A stretch of 49,937 nucleotides of DNA from an uncultured Gammaproteobacteria bacterium. GTDB lineage: Bacteria; Pseudomonadota; Gammaproteobacteria; Arenicellales; CALHMG01. Shown in pieces: positions 47,929 through 49,937 of the stretch (the stretch's first letter is position 1; the number at the start of each line of letters is the position of its first letter). Under the pieces are notes generated by a model. The model was not told the origin of the DNA. It saw nothing but the letters and a program-made list of their open reading frames with translations, and did not search any database. Position numbers and translations under genes: made by a program. Location of the stretch: NCBI GenBank assembly GCA_938034705.1, contig CALHMG010000263.1, forward strand, positions 1-49,937, in the 5' to 3' direction.

Positions 47929-49937
47929 TCAGTCATCGTCCTGAATGGTGATCGTAGCCTGACTCCTGGCGATGCCGGCGTTGACGGGATCAGTCAAACG
48001 CAACTGCATCTGCTCGGTCGGTTCTGCAGTTGAGTCATCGCGAAGCACCAGTTGCGTCGTCCTTGTTAACTGGCCCGGTGCGAAATCAAGCGTTCTGGTG
48101 AATCCAAAATAGTCGCTACCGCCGCGCGCGGAACCTGCGCGGGTGAATATTTTCACCTGTACCGCCTGTGACGAAGACTGAGACAGGGACACCGTGATAT
48201 TGATGCTGCCCTGCCCCTCGTTGACAGAACGGTCGGCAATCGACAGGCTCGTGCTGGCGTCGTCATCATCGATGATGGTCACGGTCGCAACCGCATCGTC
48301 AATCTGTGCGTTCACGGCATCGATCAGCCGAAGCTCGAACTCTTCATCAGATTCGCTCGTAGAATCGTTGATCAAGTTCACCGAAACCGGCACCGAGATC
48401 ACGCCGGCCGGTATTGTCACGATTCTGGAGAAACCGAAATAGTCCGTACCGCCGCGTGCGGTTTTTGCCCGCGTAAACACGCGTACTGAAGTCACGCCGG
48501 AAGATGCCTGATTCAGTCTTAACGATGCCGTCACTGTGCCACTGGCCTCGTCAGCCTGAACATCCGCCATGCTGATACCAACCGGCGTTGAAGTCGCGCA
48601 GGCGTTCAGACCCGGGAGAGAAATCGGGGCCTGTACGGGAAGATGCTGGGCACCGAGAAGGACGGGAACATTCGACGAACCGCCAACGTTGAAACAAACT
48701 CCACCCGAGCCGCCATTGTTTGCGACCTGAAAGTCAAAACCGTCCACATCGACGCCGGCCGTTCGGAAATCAAACACTGCATTGTTTGACTGAACGGACG
48801 CCCCGTCCTGAGTCTCCAATAGTCTCGGCTGAACACTTTGCAGATCAGAACCGGAAACATCAATGGAGTATCTGACTTCGGCTTTGCCGCCACCGGCGGT
48901 TCTTACAGACCAGACGCCCGTGACACAGTCTTTCCAGATCAGCACCGCACGATCGAGACGACTTTCGTAATAAGGTTCACCGCACTCGTCACCGGGACCA
49001 GCTGCACGAAAAGAGGCAACGGGACCGTTGGGTCTTGGCTGCAGCCCGGCTCCCTCAACCACGCGATACACGCGATTGGCGGCGACGTTGTCATAATTTT
49101 CAATGTTCCCGTCCGGCCACGTCACCTGCAGGTCGACCGAGTTGTTCTGCCCGAGCCCGAAGTGCAGTCGATCGTGGTTCTGGGAGAATCGGTGGTAGCC
49201 GCTACCCTGCTCGCGCAACTGAGACACACCGTTGGCGGTGGCGACTACCCGAGCACCCTGGGCGTTCGCGACGGATGAAGTTCCAACGAGTTCCAGCTGG
49301 ATCCACCGGTTTCCGTTAGGTACCCCAAAGTACATCTTGTGGGGACCCGCATTTGGCAACACCGGAAACGTTGTCAGCCCGTTACTTACGAACAGGTCAA
49401 GTGAGCCGTCGTTGTCAAAGTCAGCTGTAGTGGCGCTGTCACCCCAGCCTTTTCGCGTCGTCCAGCCGCCACCTACAGGTCCACTGGCACCGCCCGCGTT
49501 AGGCACCTCAACGAACGTGCCGTCACCCTGATTCTCAAACGCCCTGTTGGCGATGTTGCCACCACCGCGTTTACAAACAAGATACAGATCGACGTCCATA
49601 TCGTTATCGAAATCAGCCGCAACGACGCTCACACATTGCACAGGCTGTCTGAAACCGGCATTGAAGGTGTTCGTGGTAAAACCGCTGCCATCATTACGAT
49701 ACATGCGAGGCAGAAGTGCGCCGTCTGCTTCCGAGGCACCGATCAGCTGAAGATCCGAAATCTGATTCGCGCTCTGAACGGTGACGTAGGCCGGCTCATA
49801 AGCACGGGTGCCCGGGTAGATCATGATCCGCCACTCCCCGGTCGCGGGGTCGTAGCCACCATAGAGATTTACTGCCCCGTCTCGGCCAGCCGGAAATCCG
49901 TGAAGACGTGAATCAAGCGGATCCAGCTGAAACATCT
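47929..49937 (-). CDS. FG-GAP/ASPIC-UnbV repeat protein with two C-terminal Calx-beta domains (N-terminus beyond window)
   Basis: VVAADFDNDMDVDLYLVCKRGG, TADFDNDGSLDLFVSNG, ASPIC/UnbV-like RWIQLELVGTSSVANAQGARVVATANG...HFGLGQNNSVDLQVTWPDG; two Calx-beta domains ending in DDD. Confidence 0.9.
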   Translation of the reverse strand, partial: MFQLDPLDSRLHGFPAGRDGAVNLYGGYDPATGEWRIMIYPGTRAYEPAYVTVQSANQISDLQLIGASEADGALLPRMYRNDGSGFTTNTFNAGFRQPVQCVSVVAADFDNDMDVDLYLVCKRGGGNIANRAFENQGDGTFVEVPNAGGASGPVGGGWTTRKGWGDSATTADFDNDGSLDLFVSNGLTTFPVLPNAGPHKMYFGVPNGNRWIQLELVGTSSVANAQGARVVATANGVSQLREQGSGYHRFSQNHDRLHFGLGQNNSVDLQVTWPDGNIENYDNVAANRVYRVVEGAGLQPRPNGPVASFRAAGPGDECGEPYYESRLDRAVLIWKDCVTGVWSVRTAGGGKAEVRYSIDVSGSDLQSVQPRLLETQDGASVQSNNAVFDFRTAGVDVDGFDFQVANNGGSGGVCFNVGGSSNVPVLLGAQHLPVQAPISLPGLNACATSTPVGISMADVQADEASGTVTASLRLNQASSGVTSVRVFTRAKTARGGTDYFGFSRIVTIPAGVISVPVSVNLINDSTSESDEEFELRLIDAVNAQIDDAVATVTIIDDDDASTSLSIADRSVNEGQGSINITVSLSQSSSQAVQVKIFTRAGSARGGSDYFGFTRTLDFAPGQLTRTTQLVLRDDSTAEPTEQMQLRLTDPVNAGIARSQATITIQDDD

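Noticed and set aside
1-49937. CRISPR arrays, tRNA/rRNA genes, transposases, integrases, toxin-antitoxin or anti-phage defence modules
   Set aside because: Looked for repeat-spacer periodicity, tRNA-like cloverleafs and signature proteins; none seen.

Overview
Proteobacterial-looking chromosomal window (GC-rich, alternating strands), almost entirely protein coding. I found no rRNA, tRNA, CRISPR array, transposase or phage genes. Content is mostly small-molecule catabolism plus housekeeping. (i) Left edge: a TauD-like C-terminal tail, an MBL-fold hydrolase, and a translationally coupled Asp/Glu-racemase-like / sulfotransferase-like / Rieske oxygenase operon, divergent from a dimethylglycine/sarcosine dehydrogenase-like FAD-GcvT protein. 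(ii) Tat-type dienelactone hydrolase, D-2-hydroxyacid dehydrogenase, PuuD-like amidotransferase, DUF2852 protein, TetR regulator with paired operators, TRIC/UPF0126 channel, MFS transporter. (iii) BKACE (DUF849), epoxide hydrolase, VOC protein, ppc. (iv) Two separate hydantoinase/oxoprolinase hyuA-hyuB pairs, one downstream of an isopropylmalate-dehydrogenase-like gene and one coupled to a GYD-domain gene. (v) PhyH dioxygenase, purE-purK, HIT, MFS. (vi) A protein with two CDGSH iron-sulfur motifs fused to a glutamate-synthase-type FMN / 3Fe-4S domain. (vii) LysR regulators, a membrane-anchored LuxR-type regulator, a cupin, three exported small proteins (DUF5519-like and two SnoaL-like), an amidase, and an edge-truncated ASPIC/UnbV + Calx-beta protein. 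The strongest non-routine observations are a GNAT gene broken by one in-frame TAG, a glutathione S-transferase N-terminal remnant abutting a LysR stop, a double palindromic TetR operator, a 15-bp tandem repeat upstream of DUF2852, a LysR-box inverted repeat touching a start codon, and the CDGSH2-FMN fusion. I see no convincing entirely new defence or mobile system. All family calls come from reading motifs, not database searches.
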